Assembly: GCA_900556365.1 (NCBI GenBank)
Contig: USOG01000073.1
Location: 1 to 7,069 of the forward strand
Length of the DNA stretch: 7,069 nucleotides
Source: an uncultured Collinsella sp.
GTDB taxonomy: Bacteria; Actinomycetota; Coriobacteriia; Coriobacteriales; Coriobacteriaceae
Direction of reading: 5' to 3'
Position numbers and translations under genes: made by a program. Positions 1 to 5,880 of the stretch are shown piece by piece. Positions within the stretch are counted from its first letter, which is position 1. The number at the start of each line of letters is the position of its first letter. Below the pieces are notes generated by a model. That model made no database searches. It saw nothing but the letters and a program-made list of their open reading frames with translations, and had not been told where the DNA came from.

Positions 1-203
1 ATCATATTGTTGATGAGCAGCTTGCCGATCAAAAACTCGGCAGAGATGTAGTAGAGCTTTTTCTTGCCGTTGTTGAGCGGGCAGGTGGCGGAGCGCTCCT
101 GCACGAGTTTGACCAGCAGCTTGTAAATGCGACGGTCGTCGAGCTGTTCGAGCGAGGTGCCAAAAGACTGCTCGGCGAGTTCCATGAGGTTAATTTGGGG
201 CAT
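1..203 (-). CDS. glgP: Alpha-glucan (glycogen/maltodextrin) phosphorylase, N-terminal fragment cut by window edge
   Basis: Only the first 67 codons are visible; the rest lies beyond base 1. Reading leftwards from the ATG at 203-201, the peptide begins MPQINLMELAEQSFG. It reaches KKKLYYISAEFLIGKLLINN at residues 47-66, the conserved N-terminal signature of bacterial glycogen/maltodextrin phosphorylases (GT35). These cytosolic PLP enzymes release glucose-1-phosphate from alpha-1,4-glucan ends. The catalytic and PLP-binding parts are out of view, so activity cannot be judged. The start is supported by AGGAG at 209-213, five bases upstream. The gene lies directly downstream of malQ on the same strand, the usual partnership for maltodextrin use. 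A hairpin separates the two, so co-transcription may be partial. Whether it is a MalP or a GlgP cannot be decided from this fragment. Confidence 0.88.
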   Translation of the reverse strand, partial: MPQINLMELAEQSFGTSLEQLDDRRIYKLLVKLVQERSATCPLNNGKKKLYYISAEFLIGKLLINNM

Positions 204-240
204 GTTTTCTCCTGTGATGGGTTGTTTCATGTCTGCAATT

Positions 241-283
241 CATAAGAAGCCCGCGCGAGGGGATTGGGGTGGCCTCGCGCGGG
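241..283 (-). terminator. Hairpin after malQ, probable (possibly leaky) intrinsic terminator
   Basis: The arms at 250-260 and 273-283 form a perfect 11-bp GC-rich stem (CCCGCGCGAGG and its complement) with a 12-nt loop. On the minus strand the stem is followed by CTTCTTATG, a short and imperfect T tract. It lies 49 bp past the malQ stop and about 46 bp before the phosphorylase start. It may end the malQ transcript, reduce read-through into the phosphorylase gene, or protect the malQ 3' end. The plus strand has no T tract after the stem, so the minus orientation is preferred. Confidence 0.6.
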
Positions 284-331
284 AAAAGCAAGCGCGTCCG
301 CACGGTGGGGAGGGGCCGGGCGCGGTAGCTC

Positions 332-1837
332 CTATTGAGGAAGCTCGATTTCGGCTTCCGACGGGATGCGGAAGTAGGTCTCGGTCCAGTCAGTGAGTTT
401 GTGCTCGAGCTCGCGGGTGATGGCGCCGTCGAGCATGCGCCAGGTCCAGTTGCCGCCCAGCGTGGCAGGGGTGTTGATGCGCGCCTCGTTGCCCAAGTTG
501 AGCAGGTCCTGCATGGTGTAGATGCACGTGTCGCTCACGCTGGCGGCGATGGTGCGATTGAGTGCATCTGCCATGGGTTCGCCGGCCTGCTGATGGGTGT
601 ACAGGGCTGCCTGCTCACGCTGACGCGGGGTGGCCGTTCCCTCAAACCAACCGCGCGCCGTCTCGTTGTCGTGGGTGCCCACATAGGCGACGGTGTTGGC
701 GATGTAGTTATGCGGCAGGTAGTACGAGTTGGTACCCTCAAAGGCAAACTGCAGGATTTTCATGCCGGGGAAGCCCGAGTTGTCGCGCATGTCGATGACG
801 CCGGGGGTGAGGAAGCCCAGGTCCTCGGCGATGATGGGCAGCGTGCCGAGCTTTTCCTCGAGCGTCTTGAAGAACTTGAGGCCGGGACCCTGCGTCCACG
901 AACCGTAGGACGAATCGGGCGAGGAGAACGGCACCTCCCAATAGGCCTCGAAGCCGCGGAAGTGATCCAGGCGGATGACGTCGTACATGTCGAGGGCGGC
1001 GCGAATGCGGCCCTCCCACCAGGAGAAGCCATCGGACTCCATGGCGTCCCAGTCGTAGATGGGGTTGCCCCAGTACTGGCCGGTGGCCGAGAACTGGTCG
1101 GGCGGCGTGCCGGCGACGCTCACGGGATTGCCGGCGGCGTCGATCTTAAAGAGCTCAGGCGTCGCCCACATCTCGACGGAGTCACGCGAGACATAGATGG
1201 GCAGGTCGCCGATGATGAGAATGTCGCGCTCGTTGGCATAGGCCTTGAGGCGGCTCCACTGGCGATCGAAGAAGTACTGCGTCATCTGGTGGTAGAGCAT
1301 ACGCGCCGGATGGTCGGCGCAGACCTTGGCGGAAGCCTCGCCGCGGGTGCGGAGCTCCGCGGGCCACTCCCAAAACGCCTTGAGACCGCACTCCTCTTTG
1401 ACGGTCATGAACTCACAGTAGGGGATGAGCCAGTCCTCGTTGGCCTGGATAAAGTCATCGAAATCGGCTGGCTTGTCGGCGGCAAAGCGCTCGGCGGCGC
1501 GGTCGAGAATCTGACGGCGGCCGCCAAAGATGGCACCGTAGTCGACATTGCTGGGGTCGGATCCCAGATACACGCCATCGATATCGCGCTGCTCCAGATA
1601 CCCTGCCTCGATAAGCTCGGCAAAGTCGATAAAGTTGGGGTTGCCTGCGCGGGCCGAGAACGACTGATAGGGCGAATCGCCATAGCTGGTCGTCGTAAGG
1701 GGCAGAATCTGCCAGTAATGTTGTTTGCACGAGGCGAGAAAATCGACGAAGTCGTAGGCATTCCAGCCAAAGCCGCCGATTCCGTATGGTCCGGGCAGAG
1801 ATGAGACGGGCATGAGGACGCCGCTTGCACGCTCCAT
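332..1837 (-). CDS. malQ: 4-alpha-glucanotransferase (amylomaltase, GH77)
   Basis: This cytosolic enzyme transfers alpha-1,4-glucan segments between maltodextrins, lengthening short chains for the phosphorylase and releasing glucose. From the ATG at 1837 the protein is 501 residues, a normal GH77 length. The N-terminal SGVLMPVSSLPGPYGIG (residues 5-21) is a family signature. All three catalytic carboxylates are visible: nucleophile D291 in IRLDHFRGF, acid/base E338 in AEDLG, and D390 in GTHDN. GTPPDQFSATGQYWGNPIY (residues 243-261) is the conserved substrate-loop region. In-frame TTG (1852) and GTG (1849) starts also exist. I prefer the ATG because GGTGAG lies 7 bases upstream and MERASGVLMP fits the family N-terminus. 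An AAGAAGG at 1853-1859 keeps the longer starts possible. The gene is intact, with its own promoter region upstream and the phosphorylase gene downstream. Confidence 0.95.
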   Translation of the reverse strand: MERASGVLMPVSSLPGPYGIGGFGWNAYDFVDFLASCKQHYWQILPLTTTSYGDSPYQSFSARAGNPNFIDFAELIEAGYLEQRDIDGVYLGSDPSNVDYGAIFGGRRQILDRAAERFAADKPADFDDFIQANEDWLIPYCEFMTVKEECGLKAFWEWPAELRTRGEASAKVCADHPARMLYHQMTQYFFDRQWSRLKAYANERDILIIGDLPIYVSRDSVEMWATPELFKIDAAGNPVSVAGTPPDQFSATGQYWGNPIYDWDAMESDGFSWWEGRIRAALDMYDVIRLDHFRGFEAYWEVPFSSPDSSYGSWTQGPGLKFFKTLEEKLGTLPIIAEDLGFLTPGVIDMRDNSGFPGMKILQFAFEGTNSYYLPHNYIANTVAYVGTHDNETARGWFEGTATPRQREQAALYTHQQAGEPMADALNRTIAASVSDTCIYTMQDLLNLGNEARINTPATLGGNWTWRMLDGAITRELEHKLTDWTETYFRIPSEAEIELPQ

Positions 1838-1922
1838 GAATGCGCTCACCAACCTTCTTGTTGTGGGGTCGGCCTGCCGATGGGTGTGCAGTCCGCCTCC
1901 GATGTTCTGATTCGATACGCCT

Positions 1923-1952
1923 ATTGTAAAACATGTTGTTTAAACATGTACA
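1923..1952 (-). promoter_or_regulatory. Candidate malQ promoter with overlapping palindromic operator
   Basis: On the minus strand, TGTACA (1947-1952, weak -35, 4 of 6 matches) and TACAAT (1923-1928, -10, 5 of 6) are 18 bp apart, about 85 bp upstream of the malQ ATG. The spacer contains ACATGTT at 1931-1937 and its exact complement AACATGT at 1943-1949, with 5 bp between them. ACATGT is itself palindromic, so the pair also reads as a direct repeat of AAACATGT 13 bp apart. A repressor bound here would block RNA polymerase. The palindrome lacks the central CG usual for LacI-type operators, so the regulator is unknown. The promoter itself is inferred from the consensus only. Confidence 0.45.
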
Positions 1953-2000
1953 GGCAAGATAAAAAAGTTGGTCGATTTTCGGCGAATGGTTACATGCCAT

Positions 2001-2035
2001 GAAAAAGCCCCGACCTCACAACGTGAGGTCGGGGC
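2001..2035 (-). terminator. Strong intrinsic terminator of galE
   Basis: A perfect 13-bp stem (2007-2019 paired with 2023-2035, GCCCCGACCTCAC and complement) with a 3-nt loop is followed on the minus strand by TTTTTC (2001-2006). It sits 22 bp after the galE stop. This is a textbook Rho-independent terminator and separates galE transcription from malQ. Confidence 0.93.
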
Positions 2036-2057
2036 AAGAGCGGTATGTAGGTTTTTG

Positions 2058-3119
2058 CTACTCGGCGTCGGCGAAGCCGTTGGGGTTGTGGCTCTGCCAG
2101 TTCCAGCTATCGCGGCACATGTCCGCGATGTCGTACTGGGCCTTCCAGCCCATCATGCGCTCGGCCTTGGAGGCATCGCACCAGTTGGCAGCGATGTCGC
2201 CGGCGCGGCGCTCGCGGATCACGTAGGGCAGCTCCTTGCCACAAGCCTTGGAGAAGGCGGCGACGACCTCGAGTACCGAGGTGCCGGTGCCGGTGCCCAG
2301 GTTAAAGATCTCGACGCCGGTCTTGCCGTTCATCCAGTTAAGGGCGGCAACGTGACCAGAGGCCAGATCGCACACGTGGATGTAGTCGCGCACGCCGGTG
2401 CCGTCGGGGGTGGGGTAGTCGTTGCCAAAGACCTGAACGGCCTCGAGCTTGCCCACGGCAACCTGGGCGACATAGGGCACCAGGTTGTTGGGGATGCCCT
2501 TGGGGTCCTCGCCGATCAGGCCCGACGGATGAGCGCCAATGGGGTTGAAGTAACGGAGCAGCACGACGTCCCACTCGGGGTCGGCGGTGTGGACGTCCAT
2601 AAGGATCTGCTCGATCATCCACTTGGTCCAACCATAGGGGTTGGTCGCGGGCTTCTTAGGATCCTCCTCGGTGACGGGCGGGTTGTCCGGGTCGCCGTAG
2701 ACGGTCGAGGAGCTCGAGAAGATGATGGACTTGCAGCCATGGTTGCGCATGACGTCAATCAGCACCAGGGTGTTCTCGATGTTGTTGTGATAGTACTCGA
2801 CGGGCTTGCTCACCGACTCGCCGACGGCCTTAAAGCCGGCAAAGTGGATGACGCGGTCGATCTGATGGGTATCGAAGATCTTGTTCATCGCATCGCGGTC
2901 GAGCACGTTGGCCTCGTAGAAGGTGAGGTTCTTGGCGGCCTCGTCGCCCACGATGGTCTTGACGCGGTCGACGGCGACGGCGCTGGAGTTGGAGAGATCA
3001 TCGACGATGACGACCTGGTAGCCACCCTCGAGCAGCTGAACGACGGTGTGCGAGCCGATAAAGCCGGCGCCACCGGTAACGAGGACGCAGGTGTCTTTGG
3101 GGTCGAGTGCTTTGGACAT
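2058..3119 (-). CDS. galE: UDP-glucose 4-epimerase (possibly also UDP-GlcNAc epimerase)
   Basis: A 353-residue extended short-chain dehydrogenase/reductase that interconverts UDP-glucose and UDP-galactose through a bound NAD. It serves galactose use (Leloir pathway) and supplies UDP-galactose for surface glycans. Visible features are the Rossmann motif TGGAGFIGSH (residues 15-24), FSSSSTVYG (134-142) with the catalytic Ser probably S137, the Tyr/Lys pair Y162 and K166 in NPYGWTK, and the sugar-binding stretch RYFNPIGAHPSG (189-200). Length is normal. The ATG at 3119 has AGGAG at 3125-3129, five bases away; a longer in-frame reading to 3182 has no comparable support. At the position of E. coli Tyr299, in the segment before WxDASKA, this protein has Asn312. 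That opens the possibility of N-acetylated substrates. It is transcribed alone, divergently from the cell-wall hydrolase gene, and ends in a strong terminator. Confidence 0.95.
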   Translation of the reverse strand: MSKALDPKDTCVLVTGGAGFIGSHTVVQLLEGGYQVVIVDDLSNSSAVAVDRVKTIVGDEAAKNLTFYEANVLDRDAMNKIFDTHQIDRVIHFAGFKAVGESVSKPVEYYHNNIENTLVLIDVMRNHGCKSIIFSSSSTVYGDPDNPPVTEEDPKKPATNPYGWTKWMIEQILMDVHTADPEWDVVLLRYFNPIGAHPSGLIGEDPKGIPNNLVPYVAQVAVGKLEAVQVFGNDYPTPDGTGVRDYIHVCDLASGHVAALNWMNGKTGVEIFNLGTGTGTSVLEVVAAFSKACGKELPYVIRERRAGDIAANWCDASKAERMMGWKAQYDIADMCRDSWNWQSHNPNGFADAE

Positions 3120-3156
3120 GTAGTCTCCTATCGAATCAGGAACACTTCTAGAGGGG

Positions 3157-3185
3157 AGTATAGCGCAGGCAGGGACGCCCAAATC
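3157..3185 (-). promoter_or_regulatory. Candidate galE promoter (-10 TATACT)
   Basis: On the minus strand TATACT (3157-3162) matches the -10 consensus at 5 of 6 positions and lies 37 bp upstream of the galE ATG. The expected -35 position (GATTTG, 3180-3185, 17-bp spacer) is a poor match. The -10 context CGCTATACT is identical to that in front of the LacI-family gene at 5916-5924. It is inferred from the consensus; the weak -35 suggests modest activity or help from an activator. Confidence 0.4.
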
Positions 3186-3313
3186 GTGCGCCGTAGGAAA
3201 AGCAGAGGATTATGTTAACGTACTCATAAAAGAGCTTGCGTACGCATAACCTGATCTTTGGCATTTGCTTACGAGCCGCCGACCTTGCAGTTTCCTGCCG
3301 TTCGTGGAAATCG

Positions 3314-3388
3314 TTGGGACGCGCCATATGTACGCTAATATGTATGAGTTGAGCGACATATAAATAAGCATGTAACGGAGTACATATG
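3314..3388 (+). promoter_or_regulatory. AT-rich promoter/leader of the CHAP hydrolase gene with clustered ATATGT repeats
   Basis: The ATATGT core occurs at 3326-3331, 3338-3343 and 3384-3389, and its complement ACATAT at 3356-3361 and 3382-3387. The outermost pair forms a perfect 9-bp inverted repeat, CATATGTAC at 3325-3333 and GTACATATG at 3380-3388, the second arm containing the ATG start. A possible promoter is TTGGGA (3314-3319) with TAATAT (3336-3341), 16 bp apart; TATAAA at 3359-3364 is an alternative -10 without a good -35. GGAG at 3377-3380 is the ribosome binding site, five bases before the ATG. The repeats could be operator half-sites or an RNA hairpin that hides the start codon. 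The promoter assignment is weak. Confidence 0.35.
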
Positions 3389-4591
3389 TCACCAAACAGC
3401 GATTCCATCCTTTCCCAGGAGCTTTCGCGCCGCACTGCCCTCAAGGCCCTGTTCGGCGCCGCTTCTGCGGCAGTTCTTTTTGGCCTGCCCGCTCGCGCCC
3501 ATGCGGCGGAGGCTTCCAAAGAAACCACCGATAAACTGAATGCCGCCCAGGCCCAGCTTGACGAGGTTCAGGCCCAGCTCGACAGCATCGCAAATGAGTA
3601 TGCGGCGCTGGCCAACAAGAATGCCCAGACCCTCAACGACATCGAGAATGTCCAGGGCAAGATTGACGACACGCAGGCCCAGATCGATGAAAAGAAGGCC
3701 GAGCTCAAGAAGAAGCGCAACGACCTTTCCGATCGCGTGGCCGCCAGCTACAAGTCCGGCGGCACGAACATCCTGTCGCTGCTGCTGGCCTCTGGCTCGT
3801 TTGAGGAACTCGTCGCCAACGCGCATTACGTTGAGAAGATCAACAAGAGCGATCGCGATGCCATCGAGGATATCCAGACGATTCAGGCTGAGCTCGACGC
3901 ACAGAAGACCGAGCTCGAAGCACAAAAGGCCGACCTGGAGAAACTCAAGGACCAGCAGACGGCTCAGATGCAGGATATGCAGGCCAAGCAGCAAGAAGTC
4001 CAGACCGTGCTGAACGGTCTTTCCGATGACGTCAAGGAGCTCATGGCTCAGCGCGATTCCGAGATCCTCGCTGCCGCCCAGGCTGAGGAGGCCGCTAGGA
4101 AGGCTGCCGCTGCTGCGGCTGCCGCGAACAAGAACAATTCCTACTCGGGTGGTTCGAGCTCGGGTGGCGGGTCGTATGCGCCGGGAACTCCGCAGCAGAA
4201 TGCCGGCTCGGGCAAGCAGCAGGCTGTCGTCAACGCGTGCTACTCCACGCCTTCGCCGGGTCAGAACTGGTGCGCGGCGTGGGTCACCAATGTCTTCCGT
4301 AACGCCGGCGTTGGCTACTTTGGAGGCAATGCGTGCGACATGTTTAACGCCTGGTGCTATAGCTCCGACCGCTCGGCGCTGCAGGTGGGCATGATCGTGG
4401 CCGATTCCTCGCACAGCGGCACGGGTGCTCCGGGCCTTATCTACGGTCATGTGGGTATCTACGTTGGCGGCGGCATCGTTATGAGCAACGAGGGTGCCAT
4501 TACATCGAAGTCGCTTGATTCGTTTATTAGCTTCTATGGCACTGGCTCTGGCGTTCGCTGGGGCTGGCTTGGCGGTATTGCGCTGTCGTAA
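3386..4591 (+). CDS. Secreted PcsB-like coiled-coil CHAP-domain peptidoglycan hydrolase
   Basis: A 401-residue exported protein that probably cleaves peptidoglycan during division or growth. Residues 1-40 form a signal peptide: S14-R15-R16-TALK resembles a twin-arginine motif, a hydrophobic stretch follows (about 20-35), and AHA|AEA at 38-43 is a likely cleavage site. Residues 44-235 are a long heptad-rich coiled coil. It includes the ASYKSGGTNILSLLLASGSF segment (120-139) typical of the PcsB/CwlO-type N-terminal domain, which in other Gram-positives is controlled by FtsEX. An Ala-rich stretch (about 238-247) and a Ser/Gly linker (251-276) lead to a CHAP domain. Its likely nucleophile is C296 in NWCAAWV, with H355 in YGHVGIYVG and N368 or E369 as third residue. 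C285, C317 and C324 are also present. ATG 3386 has GGAG five bases upstream. The bond cleaved cannot be predicted. Confidence 0.87.
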   Translation: MSPNSDSILSQELSRRTALKALFGAASAAVLFGLPARAHAAEASKETTDKLNAAQAQLDEVQAQLDSIANEYAALANKNAQTLNDIENVQGKIDDTQAQIDEKKAELKKKRNDLSDRVAASYKSGGTNILSLLLASGSFEELVANAHYVEKINKSDRDAIEDIQTIQAELDAQKTELEAQKADLEKLKDQQTAQMQDMQAKQQEVQTVLNGLSDDVKELMAQRDSEILAAAQAEEAARKAAAAAAAANKNNSYSGGSSSGGGSYAPGTPQQNAGSGKQQAVVNACYSTPSPGQNWCAAWVTNVFRNAGVGYFGGNACDMFNAWCYSSDRSALQVGMIVADSSHSGTGAPGLIYGHVGIYVGGGIVMSNEGAITSKSLDSFISFYGTGSGVRWGWLGGIALS

Positions 4592-4599
4592 AGCCAACT

Positions 4600-4735
4600 G
4601 GGCCGCGTGCCCTCCCGCAATATATTTGATTGCCTGCTCGGGCAGTCCTGCGCAAGACGAAGGCCACATTAAGTGGCCTTCTTTGCGTGCGGAACTCGCG
4701 ATCAATCAAATATATTGCGGGAGGGCACGCGGCCC
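4600..4735. repeat. 136-bp element: perfect 33-bp inverted repeats flanking a 70-bp core with a terminator hairpin
   Basis: Bases 4600-4632 are the exact reverse complement of 4703-4735, 33 of 33 positions; the match stops at both ends. The outer half of each arm is GC-rich (starts GGGCCGCGTGCCC) and the inner half AT-rich (AATATATTTGATTG). The 70-bp core (4633-4702) carries the hairpin at 4659-4681 and no coding signal. The element begins 9 bp after the hydrolase stop. Its size and terminal repeats resemble a miniature inverted-repeat element, but no target-site duplication is evident. An invertible segment or a very stable 3'-end structure are alternatives. The repeat is certain; its nature is not. 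Confidence 0.85.
4651..4684 (+). terminator. Intrinsic terminator inside the inverted-repeat element
   Basis: The stem GAAGGCCAC (4659-4667) pairs perfectly with GTGGCCTTC (4673-4681) around the loop ATTAA. CGCAA (4651-4655) and TTGCG (4683-4687) could extend the stem beyond a small bulge. TTT follows at 4682-4684. It lies about 65 bp past the hydrolase stop and fits a Rho-independent terminator for that gene, with a short T tract. On the minus strand the T-rich tail is weaker. Confidence 0.7.
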
Positions 4736-4787
4736 TCTCGGGTTCGGGGCGCGACGCACCGGACTGGGTTATCTGAATAAATATGGC

Positions 4788-4815
4788 GAAGGCCCCTTTC
4801 GGGGCCTTCTTTTTT
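4788..4815 (+). terminator. Second intrinsic terminator, overlapping the 3' end of murB
   Basis: The stem GAAGGCCCC (4788-4796) pairs with GGGGCCTTC (4801-4809) around TTTC and is followed by six T residues (4810-4815): a strong plus-strand terminator. Its T tract overlaps the murB stop codon (4814-4816, opposite strand), so it stops plus-strand transcripts from entering murB antisense. On the minus strand the same stem may end murB mRNA, followed only by GCCATATTTATT. The stem closely resembles the hairpin at 4659-4681. Confidence 0.88.
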
Positions 4816-5776
4816 ATAAAAATTCGCCGACTCGGCGGACTTCGGGTTCTAGGTCTACGTTGAATTGGTCTTTGACGGTTGCCTGGATGTGGCGGATGAG
4901 CTCGTCGACGTCGGCGGCGGTGGCGTGGTCGGCGTTGACGATGAAGCCGCAGTGCTTCTCGCTCACCTGCGCGCCGCCAACGGCGTGTCCTCGCAGGCCG
5001 GCGTCCATGATGAGCTTGCCGGCAAAGTAGCCCTCGGGGCGCTTGAAGGTGGAGCCGGCACTCGGCATGTCGAGCGGCTGCTTGTCCTCGCGGCGCTGGC
5101 GGTAGTCGTCCATGTCGGCCTTGATCATCGCGGCGTTGCCCGGGGCGAGGTTGAAGGTGGCAGAAAGAACGATAAAGCCGTCGTCGGCGATGCGGCTCTT
5201 TCGATAACCCAGGTTGAGCTCGTCGACATCGAACTCGATGATATTGCCGCTGCCGCGGGTGCCGTCGTCGAGCTGGCGAGCGGGTTTGTAGACGCGCACG
5301 GACTCCAGCACATCGGCCATGCAGGCACCGTAGGCACCGGCGTTCATGTAGCAGGCGCCGCCGACCGATCCGGGGATGCCCGAGATGGGCTCCATGCCGG
5401 TGAGACAGGCCTCGGCTGCCGCGGCTGCGACATCGGAAAGCAGCGCGCCGGCTGCCGCCGTGACGTGCGTGCCGTCGACGGTGATGTTGGAGAGACCTTC
5501 GCCCAGCGCTACGACGACGCCACGGATGCCCTTGTCGCCGACGAGCAGGTCGGAGCCGTTGCCCACGATGGTGAGGGGCAGATCGCAGCGATAGCAGGTA
5601 TCGAGCGTGGCGACGAGGCCCTGCTCGGTATCGGGCGTGACAAAGACGTCGGCCGGGCCGCCGATCTTAAACGTGGTGTGCTCGCGCATGGGCTCGCTCA
5701 TCAGCACGTTGTCCTCGCCGGCAACGCCAGCAAGCGCGCACAGCAGGTCCTCGTTAAAAAAGTCGTTCTCGTGCAT
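4814..5776 (-). CDS. murB: UDP-N-acetylenolpyruvoylglucosamine reductase (MurB)
   Basis: A cytosolic FAD enzyme that uses NADPH to reduce UDP-GlcNAc-enolpyruvate to UDP-N-acetylmuramate, the second committed step of peptidoglycan precursor synthesis. From ATG 5776 it has 320 residues. FAD-binding segments are TTFKIGGPADVFV (34-46), IVGNGSDLLVGDKGIRG (70-86) and PISGIPGSVGGACYMNAGAYG (130-150). YRKSR is at 191-195, the catalytic Ser242 in SAGSTFKRPEGYFAGKLI (239-256), and the C-terminal Glu in LEPEVR (309-314). The Ser-containing motif and length resemble the shorter MurB form of S. aureus rather than that of E. coli. The reading frame continues upstream to a TTG at 5821. The ATG is preferred because AAAGGCGG lies about 8 bases upstream and the extra residues are hydrophilic and not family-like. 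It converges on the hydrolase gene and diverges from the LacI-family gene. Confidence 0.95.
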   Translation of the reverse strand: MHENDFFNEDLLCALAGVAGEDNVLMSEPMREHTTFKIGGPADVFVTPDTEQGLVATLDTCYRCDLPLTIVGNGSDLLVGDKGIRGVVVALGEGLSNITVDGTHVTAAAGALLSDVAAAAAEACLTGMEPISGIPGSVGGACYMNAGAYGACMADVLESVRVYKPARQLDDGTRGSGNIIEFDVDELNLGYRKSRIADDGFIVLSATFNLAPGNAAMIKADMDDYRQRREDKQPLDMPSAGSTFKRPEGYFAGKLIMDAGLRGHAVGGAQVSEKHCGFIVNADHATAADVDELIRHIQATVKDQFNVDLEPEVRRVGEFL

Positions 5777-5808
5777 ACGAATATCCGCCTTTTGGTGGTC
5801 GTTGTCAT

Positions 5809-5825
5809 CAATCGATTGCAATATA
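5809..5825 (-). promoter_or_regulatory. Possible murB -10 region beside a CG-centred palindrome
   Basis: On the minus strand TATATT (5820-5825) could be a -10 box, but no matching -35 lies 16-18 bp upstream. Next to it CAATCGATTG (5809-5818) is a perfect 10-bp palindrome centred on CG, the centre typical of LacI-family operators. It would sit near the transcription start. A palindrome this short can easily occur by chance, so this is only a candidate. Confidence 0.2.
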
Positions 5826-5880
5826 CCCCACCCGGACGGATTTGGTGCGCTGGCGGCGATAAAACAGCCGTCTACCGGAT

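Noticed and set aside
335..1804. Long plus-strand open frame (489 codons) antisense to malQ
   Set aside because: It is a mirror of malQ codon bias in GC-rich DNA. Its product is low-complexity and unlike any known family, while malQ shows every catalytic motif.
1968..3218. 416-codon plus-strand frame antisense to galE
   Set aside because: It is a shadow frame; it crosses the galE terminator hairpin and has no recognisable domain.
3209..3250. Imperfect hairpin around GTTAACGTAC and GTACGCATAAC
   Set aside because: The arms mismatch, and there is no T tract or link to a promoter; not distinguishable from chance.
3163..3385. Riboswitch before the hydrolase gene (c-di-AMP type considered, as these sit before actinobacterial wall hydrolases)
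   Set aside because: I could not find the conserved core of that riboswitch class, and the likely leader is too short.
3148..3528. Minus-strand frame of 126 codons in the galE-hydrolase gap
   Set aside because: It overlaps the hydrolase 5' end and the galE promoter region, and its product has no family features.
3389..4705. 438-codon minus-strand frame antisense to the CHAP hydrolase gene
   Set aside because: Leu/Arg/Ala-rich shadow frame with no ribosome binding site or domain; the plus-strand protein has clear signal peptide, coiled coil and CHAP motifs.
4494..5030. Plus-strand frame running through the 33-bp inverted repeat
   Set aside because: It crosses two terminators and the inverted repeat, and matches no family; it starts inside the hydrolase gene in another frame.
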